NCBI GenBank assembly: GCA_944391895.1
Contig: CALXVF010000065.1
Location: 1 to 6,888 of the forward strand
Source of the DNA: an uncultured Clostridia bacterium
GTDB taxonomy: Bacteria; Bacillota; Clostridia; TANB77; CAG-508
Reading direction: 5' to 3'
Length of the DNA stretch: 6,888 nucleotides
This document shows positions 1 to 5,762 of this stretch, piece by piece (positions within the stretch are counted from its first letter, which is position 1; each line of letters starts with the position of its first letter). Below the pieces are notes generated by a model. That model saw only the letters and a program-made list of their open reading frames with translations, did no database searches and was not told the DNA's origin. Made by a program: the position numbers and the translations under genes.

Positions 1-100
1 TATTTCTGCTTTCTACAAATTTTATTTTATCTACTACTTTTGCTATTAATATTTTATCCTCATCATTTTGCATTTTGGTTAATTCTATTTGCTTATCCAT
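1..100 (-). CDS. N-terminus of an unidentified protein, truncated by window edge
   Basis: Only the first 33 codons are visible; the gene continues leftward out of the window. The ATG at 98-100 is preceded by AAGGAG (105-110) four bases upstream and by a strong promoter at 123-151, so the start is well supported. The visible peptide is hydrophilic and predicted helical, beginning MDKQIELTKMQ and continuing through ILIAKVVDKIKF. There is no signal peptide. The segment loosely resembles the N-terminal helix of YlmH-type S4-domain RNA-binding proteins of Firmicutes, but this rests on memory of a short, low-complexity stretch and is only a suggestion. Codon use is AT-rich like the backbone. Confidence 0.7.
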   Translation of the reverse strand, partial: MDKQIELTKMQNDEDKILIAKVVDKIKFVESRN

Positions 101-122
101 AATTCTCCTTTATTATGTTAAT

Positions 123-151
123 ATTGTACTTGCTTATGCTAAAATTGTCAA
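123..151 (-). promoter_or_regulatory. Sigma-A promoter of the leftmost gene
   Basis: Read on the minus strand, a perfect -35 TTGACA (146-151) is followed by exactly 17 bases and then -10 TACAAT (123-128, five of six matches). Transcription should start near 116, giving a short leader of about 15 bases that contains the Shine-Dalgarno. It is one of the two best promoter matches in the window. Confidence 0.8.
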
Positions 152-170
152 TTCTTTTGTTCTTTTTCTA

Positions 171-199
171 TTGCATTTGATATATTTTTGTGCTATATT
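171..199 (+). promoter_or_regulatory. Probable promoter of tRNA-Gln
   Basis: An extended -10 is present: TG at 191-192, one base, then TATATT at 194-199. A weak -35 TTGCAT sits at 171-176 with 17-base spacing. Transcription would start near 206, about ten bases before the mature tRNA 5' end. It lies back to back with the minus-strand promoter at 123-151. Confidence 0.55.
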
Positions 200-215
200 A
201 TTTAAGTATTAACAT

Positions 216-290
216 TGGGGTATCGCCAAGCGGTAAGGCATCGGACTCTGACTCCGACATTCCTAAGTTCGAATCTTAGTACCCCAACCA
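216..290 (+). tRNA. tRNA-Gln, anticodon CTG
   Basis: A complete cloverleaf of 75 bases including encoded CCA. The acceptor stem TGGGGTA (216-222) pairs with TACCCCA (280-286), with discriminator A287 and CCA at 288-290. The D stem is GCC (225-227) with GGC (237-239). The anticodon stem TCGGA (241-245) pairs with TCCGA (253-257) around the loop CTCTGAC, placing CTG at 248-250, which reads the glutamine codon CAG. The T stem CTAAG (263-267) pairs with CTTAG (275-279), and the T loop begins TTCGAA. All stems are perfectly paired, so the gene looks functional. Glutamine identity is inferred from the anticodon and from overall similarity to Firmicute tRNA-Gln. Confidence 0.96.
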
Positions 291-310
291 AACTTATGAA
301 TAAAACTCAA

Positions 311-337
311 GGCGGAGGGATGCCCCTCCGCCCTTTT
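311..337. terminator. GC-rich hairpin terminator shared by tRNA-Gln and the 343-1008 gene
   Basis: A perfect 9-bp stem, GGCGGAGGG (311-319) with CCCTCCGCC (324-332), closes a four-base loop. On the plus strand it is followed by C and then TTTT (334-337), ending the tRNA transcript. On the minus strand it follows the stop codon at 343 by ten bases and is followed by a weaker T-rich run (TTGAGTTTTATT). It probably works in both directions between the convergent genes. Its high GC matches the 343-1008 gene rather than the AT-rich backbone. Confidence 0.8.
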
Positions 338-342
338 ACAGT

Positions 343-1008
343 TTATTTGTTGTCGCACCTAATGTGAACTGGTCCGTCCTTAGACAACTCGAATTCCCAC
401 TTTACACACTCTGTAACAGAAAATTTTTCCCCACATACTGGACATGTCCAGTATCTCAAAACAGTCATGATATCAAGAGATCTTATTGATTTAACATCCT
501 TTTTAAATACGTCGTAGCTTTTCAATTCTGCATATGGTGTCATCGGATATTTCTCTAATCTGTCAATTACCAGAAGTTTCGCATCTGGAGTTAGTACATA
601 ACGTTCCCCCACGACAACCTCGCGGGAATCCAACAACCAATAATAGCCTCCTTTTTTCTCATTGTAAGCATGTTTCTGATGCCAAAGAGCTAAATCGCGA
701 AGTGAATTGTTCTCCATGAACACTTTGACGCTATTTTCCGTCAGGCTTGGAGGCGTTTCAATACTATCCTCTTCGTACTGAACTATGACTTCAGGTCCCA
801 CTATATCAGAATAGTGTAAATATTCCTCCAACATAGTTCCGGTGAGTATCGGCATTCCTAATGCCGAAAATTCCATAGGAACAAAAATTCTCTTTCCGTG
901 CTTAATCTTAACACTTTCTTTGATTGGAATTTTTTCTAAGTTTATTAACCCCAATCTGTCTGTTCCGTCCTCAAGTACGTTTACCCGGTTCACCTGTGTT
1001 TTCAACAT
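343..1008 (-). CDS. Orphan 221-aa protein with a C-terminal CPVC/HIRC putative zinc site
   Basis: I do not recognise this family. The start at 1006-1008 is supported by a strong Shine-Dalgarno AGGAGG (1014-1019), and the gene has its own promoter and terminator. The protein is soluble, without signal peptide or membrane segment, and rich in charged and aromatic residues. Near the C-terminus C189 and C192 (CPVCGEKF) form a classic zinc-knuckle half-site; H215 and C218 (HIRC) could be the second half, and C201 lies between. A structural zinc site is inference. Codon use differs sharply from the neighbours: sampled lines run about 43-50% GC against roughly 25-32% for the flanking genes, and all three Gln codons are CAG. 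This suggests acquisition from a mid-GC source, or a distinct gene class within the genome. It lies between the ABC transporter terminator and the tRNA. Confidence 0.85.
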   Translation of the reverse strand: MLKTQVNRVNVLEDGTDRLGLINLEKIPIKESVKIKHGKRIFVPMEFSALGMPILTGTMLEEYLHYSDIVGPEVIVQYEEDSIETPPSLTENSVKVFMENNSLRDLALWHQKHAYNEKKGGYYWLLDSREVVVGERYVLTPDAKLLVIDRLEKYPMTPYAELKSYDVFKKDVKSIRSLDIMTVLRYWTCPVCGEKFSVTECVKWEFELSKDGPVHIRCDNK

Positions 1009-1032
1009 GCAAATTCCTCCTCACTGTAAATT

Positions 1033-1052
1033 TTTAGTGCCATTGCACTAAA
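1033..1052 (-). other. 5' UTR hairpin of the 343-1008 gene
   Basis: TTTAGTGC (1033-1040) and GCACTAAA (1045-1052) form a perfect 8-bp stem with a four-base loop. It lies in the predicted leader, about 22-42 bases after the expected transcription start and 13 bases before AGGAGG in the direction of transcription. It may stabilise the mRNA or serve as a protein-binding operator. No regulator is apparent in the window. Confidence 0.55.
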
Positions 1053-1080
1053 GTAAAATATGGATTTTTGCATACATTAC

Positions 1081-1109
1081 ATTATACATCATTTTACATA
1101 AAAAAGCAA
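1081..1109 (-). promoter_or_regulatory. Promoter of the 343-1008 gene
   Basis: On the minus strand, -35 TTGCTT (1104-1109) is separated by 17 bases from a perfect -10 TATAAT (1081-1086). Transcription should start near 1074, giving a leader of about 65 bases. The -35 lies inside the T-run of the upstream gene's terminator, so terminator and promoter share bases. Confidence 0.7.
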
Positions 1110-1146
1110 ATTGATTGCGAACATTTATTTTTTTGTTCGCAATCAA
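1100..1146 (-). terminator. Intrinsic terminator of the ABC transporter gene
   Basis: A perfect 12-bp inverted repeat, TTGATTGCGAAC (1111-1122) with GTTCGCAATCAA (1135-1146), flanks a 12-base A/T loop. It begins five bases after the transporter's TAG stop (1152-1154). Read on the minus strand it is followed by TTTGCTTTTTT (1100-1110). Confidence 0.88.
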
Positions 1147-1151
1147 ATCAT

Positions 1152-3731
1152 CTATTCAGTTCTTAAAGCCTTTACTGGGTCTCTTTTACTTGCCATTCTC
1201 GATGGAATTAATCCAGCAATTATTGTTAGGAACATACTTATTAATACTAATATTATTCCAGCTTGCCAAGGTAAAAATGCTTCTACATTAACTCCTGTAA
1301 CTGACATAATTATACTATTAATTGGTATAGTAAGAAGTATTGTTACCCCTATTCCTATTAATCCTGATACTAAACCTGTTATAAAAGTTTCTGCATTGAA
1401 TACTCTTGAAATATCTCTTTTTGAAGCACCAATTGCTCTTAAAATTCCTATTTCTTTTGTTCTTTCTAATACAGATATATATGTTATAATTCCTATCATT
1501 ATAGATGAAACTACTAATGATATAGCAACAAATGCAATTAATACATAGCTTATTGTATCTACAATTGTTGATACAGAACTCATCATAATTCCTATTGTAT
1601 CTGTATAATTTATTTTATCATTTTCATTTTCTTGGTTGTTATTATATTCTGTTATGCTATTAGATATTGCTTCTTTTGAATCAAAATCTTTCGGATAAAT
1701 ATTTATTGCGCTTGGAGAATTTAAGTCGATAACGCCCAATTTTTCTAAATTATTTTCATAAGAAGCCTCACTATTTTCTGCGTATGCTTCCATTAATTTA
1801 CTTAAATCTTCAGCATTCATTGATGCTAGTGCCATTTTTTGTTCAGTTGTTAAGCTGTCTAAGCTAAAATCCTCTTCTTCTCCATTCTTTGGGAATTCTA
1901 ATCCTGTAAATACATTTATATCCGGATTATCTTTTTGCTCTTTTACTATGTCTGTTTCATTTGCTTTATTTGCTACATGTTCAACTAAAGATTTTGTATA
2001 GCCTATTCCACCTTGAGTATTGCTACTTACACTTTCTTCTTTTTGTTTTATTATTCCAACTACTTTTAATTCTTCTGCACTTTCTAATTTTTCCTTTAGA
2101 TATTCCTCATTTTCACTTTTGTCTACCCATGCACCATTTTCTTTATTATATAAATCCGCATTTAGCAATATTTTAAAAGATAAATTCAATAAATCATCAT
2201 AAGTATACGAACTTCCCTCATTTTCATCAACTTGTTCTCCATTTTGTATTTTTGTCATCTTATCTTTTAGTTCGTCTTGATTTTTTAGTCCTAATGAATA
2301 CAATGTGTAATCACTTATTTCATTATCTTTATCAACAATTACAACTACTTCATCATAATTTTCTGGCCATTTACCTTGTAGTAGTTCATATTGCAAATCT
2401 AACATTTCCCTATTATCAAAAAGTTCACTAAATACATTTACATCACTCATCATAGTAGAACCATACATTTGATTTCCCGCTTCTACCATGCTATCCATTC
2501 CAATAGTATTCATAACTTGGCTTGGATTAACTTTTACTACTCCATTTGATGTATCTGACTTATATATGTTTAAATCTAAATCATAACTATATTTAATAGC
2601 ATTTGCATAAGGCTTTATTTTATCAGTTGTTTCTATATATTTTTTAAACTTAGCAAGGTTATTAGTTTTTACTTCACTTGACATTGTGGTTAGCATTGAA
2701 TCCATTATGTCTCTTGAATATATTTTATTTTCTTCCTTAGTCTCATTTTTGTTTCCTTCGGCTTCTTCCATAAGTCCTACCATCATACCACCTAAATCAA
2801 CTGTGGATTCTTGCAAAATTACCGGATAAGAAGCAAGTGTATCTTCCTCTATACTTGATATATAATTCTGCACTCCTGCCGAAAGTGATAATATAAGAGC
2901 TATTCCTATAATACCTATACTTCCTGCAAATGCAGTTAATATTGTTCTTCCTTTTTTGGTCATCAAGTTATTCAAACTTAATGATAATGCAGTTAAGAAA
3001 CTCATTGAAGGCTTTTTCTTTTTGCTATCTTCTTTTTCTTCATTTTCTTTTCCGTCATATGGATTACTATCATCTATAATATTTCCGTCAAGTATTTTGA
3101 CTGTTCTTGTAGCATATTTTGCCGCTAAATCTGGATTATGTGTTACCATTATAATTAGATGTTCTTTTGATATTTCTTTCAGTATATCCATAACCTGGAC
3201 ACTAGTTTTTGTGTCCAATGCTCCAGTTGGTTCATCTGCTAGTATAATATCTGGATTATTTACAATTGCTCTTGCAATAGCAACTCTTTGCATTTGTCCA
3301 CCAGATAATTCATTTGGCCTTTTATGTAGTTTATCTCCCAACCCAACCTTTTCTAATGCTTCTATAGCTCTTTTCTTTCTTTCCCTTTTTGAAACACCTG
3401 ATATTGTAAGTGCAAGCTCTACATTTGACAATATACTTTGATGTGGTATTAAGTTATAACTCTGAAATACAAATCCTATACTATGATTTCTATAAGTATC
3501 CCAATCCTTATCTTTAAATTCTTTTGTGGATTTTCCATTAATTATTAAATCACCGCTTGTATAATGATCCAATCCTCCTATTATATTTAATAGAGTAGTT
3601 TTACCACATCCACTTTGCCCTAAAATGGCTACAAATTCATTTTCTCTAAATTTTATACTTATACCTTTTAACGCCTGGACAGTTTCATTTGATGTAATAT
3701 AATCTTTCTTAATATCTTTTAATTCTAACAT
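1152..3731 (-). CDS. MacB-like ABC transporter, ATPase and permease fused (859 aa)
   Basis: An inner-membrane ABC exporter or mechanotransmitter with ATPase and permease in one chain. The nucleotide-binding domain has Walker A GQSGCGKT (38-45), Q-loop Q90, signature LSGGQ (142-146), Walker B IILADE (162-167), D-loop (170-173) and switch H198. All catalytic residues are intact. A charged linker (about 225-245, KKKK) precedes TM1 (about 264-284). A large acidic extracytoplasmic domain (about 290-725) follows, then three C-terminal segments (about 727-752, 783-808, 822-841). The FtsX-type motif ERTKEIGILRAIGASKRDI lies after TM2. This 1+3 topology is that of MacB; E. coli MacB is about 650 residues, so the outer domain here is much larger. 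The start is supported by AGGAGA seven bases upstream. Substrate is unknown; family members move peptides, antibiotics or lipoproteins. No accessory HlyD-type protein or two-component system is in view. Confidence 0.93.
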   Translation of the reverse strand: MLELKDIKKDYITSNETVQALKGISIKFRENEFVAILGQSGCGKTTLLNIIGGLDHYTSGDLIINGKSTKEFKDKDWDTYRNHSIGFVFQSYNLIPHQSILSNVELALTISGVSKRERKKRAIEALEKVGLGDKLHKRPNELSGGQMQRVAIARAIVNNPDIILADEPTGALDTKTSVQVMDILKEISKEHLIIMVTHNPDLAAKYATRTVKILDGNIIDDSNPYDGKENEEKEDSKKKKPSMSFLTALSLSLNNLMTKKGRTILTAFAGSIGIIGIALILSLSAGVQNYISSIEEDTLASYPVILQESTVDLGGMMVGLMEEAEGNKNETKEENKIYSRDIMDSMLTTMSSEVKTNNLAKFKKYIETTDKIKPYANAIKYSYDLDLNIYKSDTSNGVVKVNPSQVMNTIGMDSMVEAGNQMYGSTMMSDVNVFSELFDNREMLDLQYELLQGKWPENYDEVVVIVDKDNEISDYTLYSLGLKNQDELKDKMTKIQNGEQVDENEGSSYTYDDLLNLSFKILLNADLYNKENGAWVDKSENEEYLKEKLESAEELKVVGIIKQKEESVSSNTQGGIGYTKSLVEHVANKANETDIVKEQKDNPDINVFTGLEFPKNGEEEDFSLDSLTTEQKMALASMNAEDLSKLMEAYAENSEASYENNLEKLGVIDLNSPSAINIYPKDFDSKEAISNSITEYNNNQENENDKINYTDTIGIMMSSVSTIVDTISYVLIAFVAISLVVSSIMIGIITYISVLERTKEIGILRAIGASKRDISRVFNAETFITGLVSGLIGIGVTILLTIPINSIIMSVTGVNVEAFLPWQAGIILVLISMFLTIIAGLIPSRMASKRDPVKALRTE

Positions 3732-3750
3732 TTTACATCTCCTATATTTA

Positions 3751-3889
3751 TTGTCTATATAATGATTTTGAGGTTACGCGTAAGCGTTCAAACGAGCTGG
3801 AAGAATTCCAGTGAAGTGCGTTTGGAGCTGTAAAATTCGAAGAATTTTAGCTGCGACCGCAAGTAACCGAAAAATTATTATATATACAA
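3751..3889. repeat. 139-bp imperfect palindrome with two internal hairpins (MITE-like or structured RNA candidate)
   Basis: The outer 27 bases (3751-3777 and the reverse complement of 3863-3889) match at 23 of 27 positions, including perfect GGTTAC/GTAACC at 3772-3777 and 3863-3868. Inside, GCG (3778-3780) can pair with CGC (3858-3860). Hairpin 1 is CTGGAA-GAA-TTCCAG (3797-3811), extended by CAAACG (3789-3794) with CGTTTG (3819-3824). Hairpin 2 is TAAAATTC-GAA-GAATTTTA (3831-3849), extended by AGC/GCT. The fold is a closed three-way junction that can form on either strand. Terminal inverted repeats, AT-rich tips and a GC-richer core fit a miniature non-autonomous element or dispersed palindromic repeat; a cis-acting RNA in the ABC transporter leader is the alternative. 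There is no T-run after the outer stem, so a simple terminator is unlikely. It fills most of the 220-base gap at 3732-3951. Confidence 0.7.
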
Positions 3890-3920
3890 TTACTTATAAT
3901 ATTATACCTATATGTACATT

Positions 3921-3949
3921 TTTATACTTCTTTGTGAATATTTTGTAAT
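3921..3949 (-). promoter_or_regulatory. Weak candidate promoter for the ABC transporter gene
   Basis: On the minus strand, ATTACA (3944-3949, four of six matches) is 17 bases from TATAAA (3921-3926, five of six). It begins just after the radical SAM stop codon. If used, transcription would start near 3914 and the transporter mRNA would carry a leader of about 180 bases containing the whole palindromic element. AT-rich sequence makes chance matches common, and read-through from the radical SAM gene is also possible. Confidence 0.35.
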
Positions 3950-3951
3950 TT

Positions 3952-4854
3952 TTATATTCCCCTAAAATCAAACTCTGGAACATACTCTTCTTCATGTTTT
4001 CCCAATTCTTGCATATATCCATTCTCTATACCTAATGTATATAAGTAATTTTCTACTTCTTTATACTCTTTTATATTAATTTTTCTATTTATCTTTTCCA
4101 TTTCTTTTGCCTTATATGTTGGAAAGTATTGTGCCATTACACTTACATAAATACCTTCTGGCATATTTTCTTTTATCCATTTTAGTATTCTTTTAGTATT
4201 TTGAATATAATTAGGAAGTATTAAATGTCTAATGATTACTCCTTTTTTTATTATTCCATTTTCGTCGAACTCAGGATTTCCAACTTGTCTATACATTTCC
4301 TTTATTGCCTCTGTAGCAATTTTAAAATAATTAGGAGCAGATGAATATTTTATTGCTATTTCATCTGAATAATATTTTAAATCTGGCAAATATACATCTA
4401 TATAACCTTCTAGCATTTTTAGTGCTTCTACATTTTCATATCCATTTGAATTATATATTATTGGAATATTTAAGCCTTTACTTCTGGCTATTTCTATTGC
4501 TTGTATAATCTGAGGAATATACATTGTTGGAGTTACCAAATTAATATTATTTACTTTTCTATTTTGTTGCTCTATAAAAATTTCTGCAAGTCTTTGAACT
4601 GTAATTTCCTTGCCTTTACCGCTACTGCTTATTTCATGGTTTTGGCAAAATACACATCTTAAATTACAATTACTAAAAAATACAGTTCCAGATGATTTTG
4701 TATTTTTACCAACCCCACTAATACAAGGTTCCTCAAAATCGTGGCATGACACTAATGCTAACTTCACTTTATCTCCAGCATTGCAAAAACCTTTTTCTCC
4801 ATTTATTCTATTCACTTTACATTTTCTTGGACAAATTTCACATTTTTCTAACAT
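3952..4854 (-). CDS. PflX-like (COG1313-type) radical SAM Fe-S protein
   Basis: A cytoplasmic radical SAM enzyme related to pyruvate formate-lyase activating enzymes; the substrate of this subfamily is not established. Numbering from the upstream ATG at 4875, the SAM cluster motif is C70-x3-C74-x2-C77 (SNCNLRCVFCQN). An N-terminal cysteine set precedes it: C12, C15, C19 (CEICPRKC) and C31, likely a second metal site. EEPCISG (48-54) and SGTVFF (62-67) are typical of this family. The barrel follows, with no signal peptide. I place the start at the eighth residue (ATG 4852-4854, 300 residues). The in-frame ATG at 4873-4875 lies immediately upstream of an extended -10 box and would not be transcribed from it; that longer form has 307 residues. 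Neither ATG has a Shine-Dalgarno. The gene is divergent from the thioesterase gene. Confidence 0.88.
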   Translation of the reverse strand: MLEKCEICPRKCKVNRINGEKGFCNAGDKVKLALVSCHDFEEPCISGVGKNTKSSGTVFFSNCNLRCVFCQNHEISSSGKGKEITVQRLAEIFIEQQNRKVNNINLVTPTMYIPQIIQAIEIARSKGLNIPIIYNSNGYENVEALKMLEGYIDVYLPDLKYYSDEIAIKYSSAPNYFKIATEAIKEMYRQVGNPEFDENGIIKKGVIIRHLILPNYIQNTKRILKWIKENMPEGIYVSVMAQYFPTYKAKEMEKINRKINIKEYKEVENYLYTLGIENGYMQELGKHEEEYVPEFDFRGI

Positions 4855-4863
4855 AATAAAAAT

Positions 4864-4891
4864 ATTATAGCACATTTTTATAATTTGTGAT
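4864..4891 (-). promoter_or_regulatory. Extended -10 promoter of the radical SAM gene
   Basis: Read on the minus strand, TGC then TATAAT (4864-4872) is a perfect extended -10. A partial -35 ATCACA (4886-4891) lies 16 bases upstream. Transcription should begin around 4856-4859, only a few bases before the ATG at 4854, which implies a leaderless or nearly leaderless message. It overlaps the divergent plus-strand promoter. Confidence 0.6.
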
Positions 4892-4896
4892 ATAAT
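4888..4896 (+). promoter_or_regulatory. Extended -10 promoter of the thioesterase gene
   Basis: TG (4888-4889), one base, then a perfect TATAAT (4891-4896). No good -35 is visible at 16-18 bases, which extended -10 promoters tolerate. Transcription should start near 4903, about 22 bases before the ATG. The box overlaps the -35 region of the divergent radical SAM promoter, so the two may be mutually exclusive. Confidence 0.6.
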
Positions 4897-4924
4897 ATTT
4901 TTGTTTTTTATGCAGGAGGATAAT

Positions 4925-5680
4925 ATGTTAACAGAACCAAAATTAGAAAATGGAATTTTTGAAGATATTTACAGAACCAGTTTTTCTCAAACTGGAATTT
5001 ATGATGTTCTTACCAATAAATCTATATTGTCTATATTAGAAAATGTAGCAGGAGCTCATAGTGCTTATGTTCACTATACCTTTGAGGATTTATCCAAGGA
5101 AAATTTAACTTGGGTACTTTTGAATTGGAAGCTTAAAGTTATAAAAAGAATTAAAGCTGACAAGAATATAAAAGTTCAAACTTGGGGAAATTTCTCAAGT
5201 AAAATTTTTGTAATTAGAGATTTTAAAATATTTGATGAAGATGGAACTTTATGTGCTATTGCAACTTCTAAGTGGTGTTTAGTTGACACAACAAAGGGTA
5301 AAATTGCCAAAATGCCTGATAACATAAGTGAAATTTATCATGGATTCTACTATGAATCAGTTTTTGGAATTAATGATGTTCCTAAACTATCTGAACCTGA
5401 TTCTACTCCTATAAATGTGGATACTTATAAAATTCGTAGATTTGATTTAGATTTAAATAAACATGTTCACAATTTGAATTATTTAAATATTGCTTATGAA
5501 TTACTACCAGATGAAGTATATGATGGAGAAGAATTAAATAATGTTGAAATCTTATATAAGAGAGAGCTAAAATATGGAGATACTGTAAAGTCATATCTTT
5601 ACAAAGAACATGATTCTTATATTATTGTAATGAAAAGTGAAGATGATTCTATATTACATGCTATTATTAAATTGTTTTAA
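4925..5680 (+). CDS. Acyl-ACP thioesterase (FatA/FatB-like, PF01643-type)
   Basis: A cytoplasmic double-hotdog enzyme that hydrolyses acyl-ACP to free fatty acid, ending chain elongation. The start is the ATG at 4925-4927, with AGGAGG (4914-4919) five bases upstream; earlier in-frame TTG (4901) and ATG (4910) codons lie before this site and are not used. The product has 251 residues, normal for bacterial members. The first hotdog (about 10-135) has the conserved WVLLNWKLKVIKR strand and a SKWCLVD segment (115-121). The second hotdog carries D176, N178 and H180 (DLNKH), matching the Asp-Asn-His active site of plant FatB. E214 (YKREL) matches the family glutamate, while the neighbouring residue is Leu where plant enzymes have Cys. 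There is no signal peptide and codon use is AT-rich. No terminator is visible before the next gene. Confidence 0.9.
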   Translation: MLTEPKLENGIFEDIYRTSFSQTGIYDVLTNKSILSILENVAGAHSAYVHYTFEDLSKENLTWVLLNWKLKVIKRIKADKNIKVQTWGNFSSKIFVIRDFKIFDEDGTLCAIATSKWCLVDTTKGKIAKMPDNISEIYHGFYYESVFGINDVPKLSEPDSTPINVDTYKIRRFDLDLNKHVHNLNYLNIAYELLPDEVYDGEELNNVEILYKRELKYGDTVKSYLYKEHDSYIIVMKSEDDSILHAIIKLF

Positions 5681-5686
5681 TTTCAT

Positions 5687-5715
5687 TTGACTCATTCTTC
5701 TTTTTGTGGTATAAT
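5687..5715 (+). promoter_or_regulatory. Strong sigma-A promoter of the 5763-6143 gene
   Basis: TTGACT (5687-5692, five of six) is followed by 17 bases and a perfect TATAAT (5710-5715), with an extended TG at 5707-5708. Transcription should start near 5722. It begins seven bases after the thioesterase stop codon. Confidence 0.85.
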
Positions 5716-5721
5716 GAAATG

Positions 5722-5745
5722 TACTAACCACTTTATTGTGGAGTA
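5722..5745 (+). other. Stem-loop at the predicted 5' end of the orphan gene mRNA
   Basis: TACT (5722-5725) pairs with AGTA (5742-5745), and CCAC (5728-5731) pairs with GTGG (5738-5741), with an AA bulge on one side and a six-base loop. The first paired base coincides with the predicted transcription start, so the mRNA would begin in a stem, an arrangement known to protect Gram-positive mRNAs from 5'-end decay. The Shine-Dalgarno AAAGGA (5748-5753) follows directly and stays free. Confidence 0.55.
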
Positions 5746-5762
5746 AGAAAGGATGTTGTTAA

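Noticed and set aside
343..1008. Reading the CPVC/HIRC protein as a phage, toxin or defence component
   Set aside because: No partner gene, catalytic motif or neighbouring mobile gene supports such a role; a zinc site alone is not diagnostic.
216..1010. tRNA 3' end as an attachment site with a duplicated end flanking the orphan gene
   Set aside because: I found no second copy of the tRNA 3' segment near 1010 or elsewhere in the window, and no integrase gene.
1111..1548. Plus-strand open frame of about 145 codons opposite the ABC transporter C-terminus
   Set aside because: It is antisense to conserved membrane segments, has no Shine-Dalgarno, starts next to the terminator stem, and its hydrophobic product mirrors the transporter codons.
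2956..3441. Plus-strand open frame of about 161 codons opposite the ABC ATPase
   Set aside because: It runs antisense through the signature and Walker B region, has no promoter or ribosome-binding site, and is a by-product of AT-rich codon use.
3772..3868. Palindrome as an intrinsic terminator of the radical SAM gene
   Set aside because: Neither strand has a T-run after the outer stem, and the stem is split by two internal hairpins instead of forming one compact GC-rich hairpin.
4901..4924. Upstream TTG or ATG starts for the thioesterase
   Set aside because: The AGGAGG at 4914-4919 lies downstream of both and is correctly spaced only for the ATG at 4925. The predicted transcription start is near 4903.
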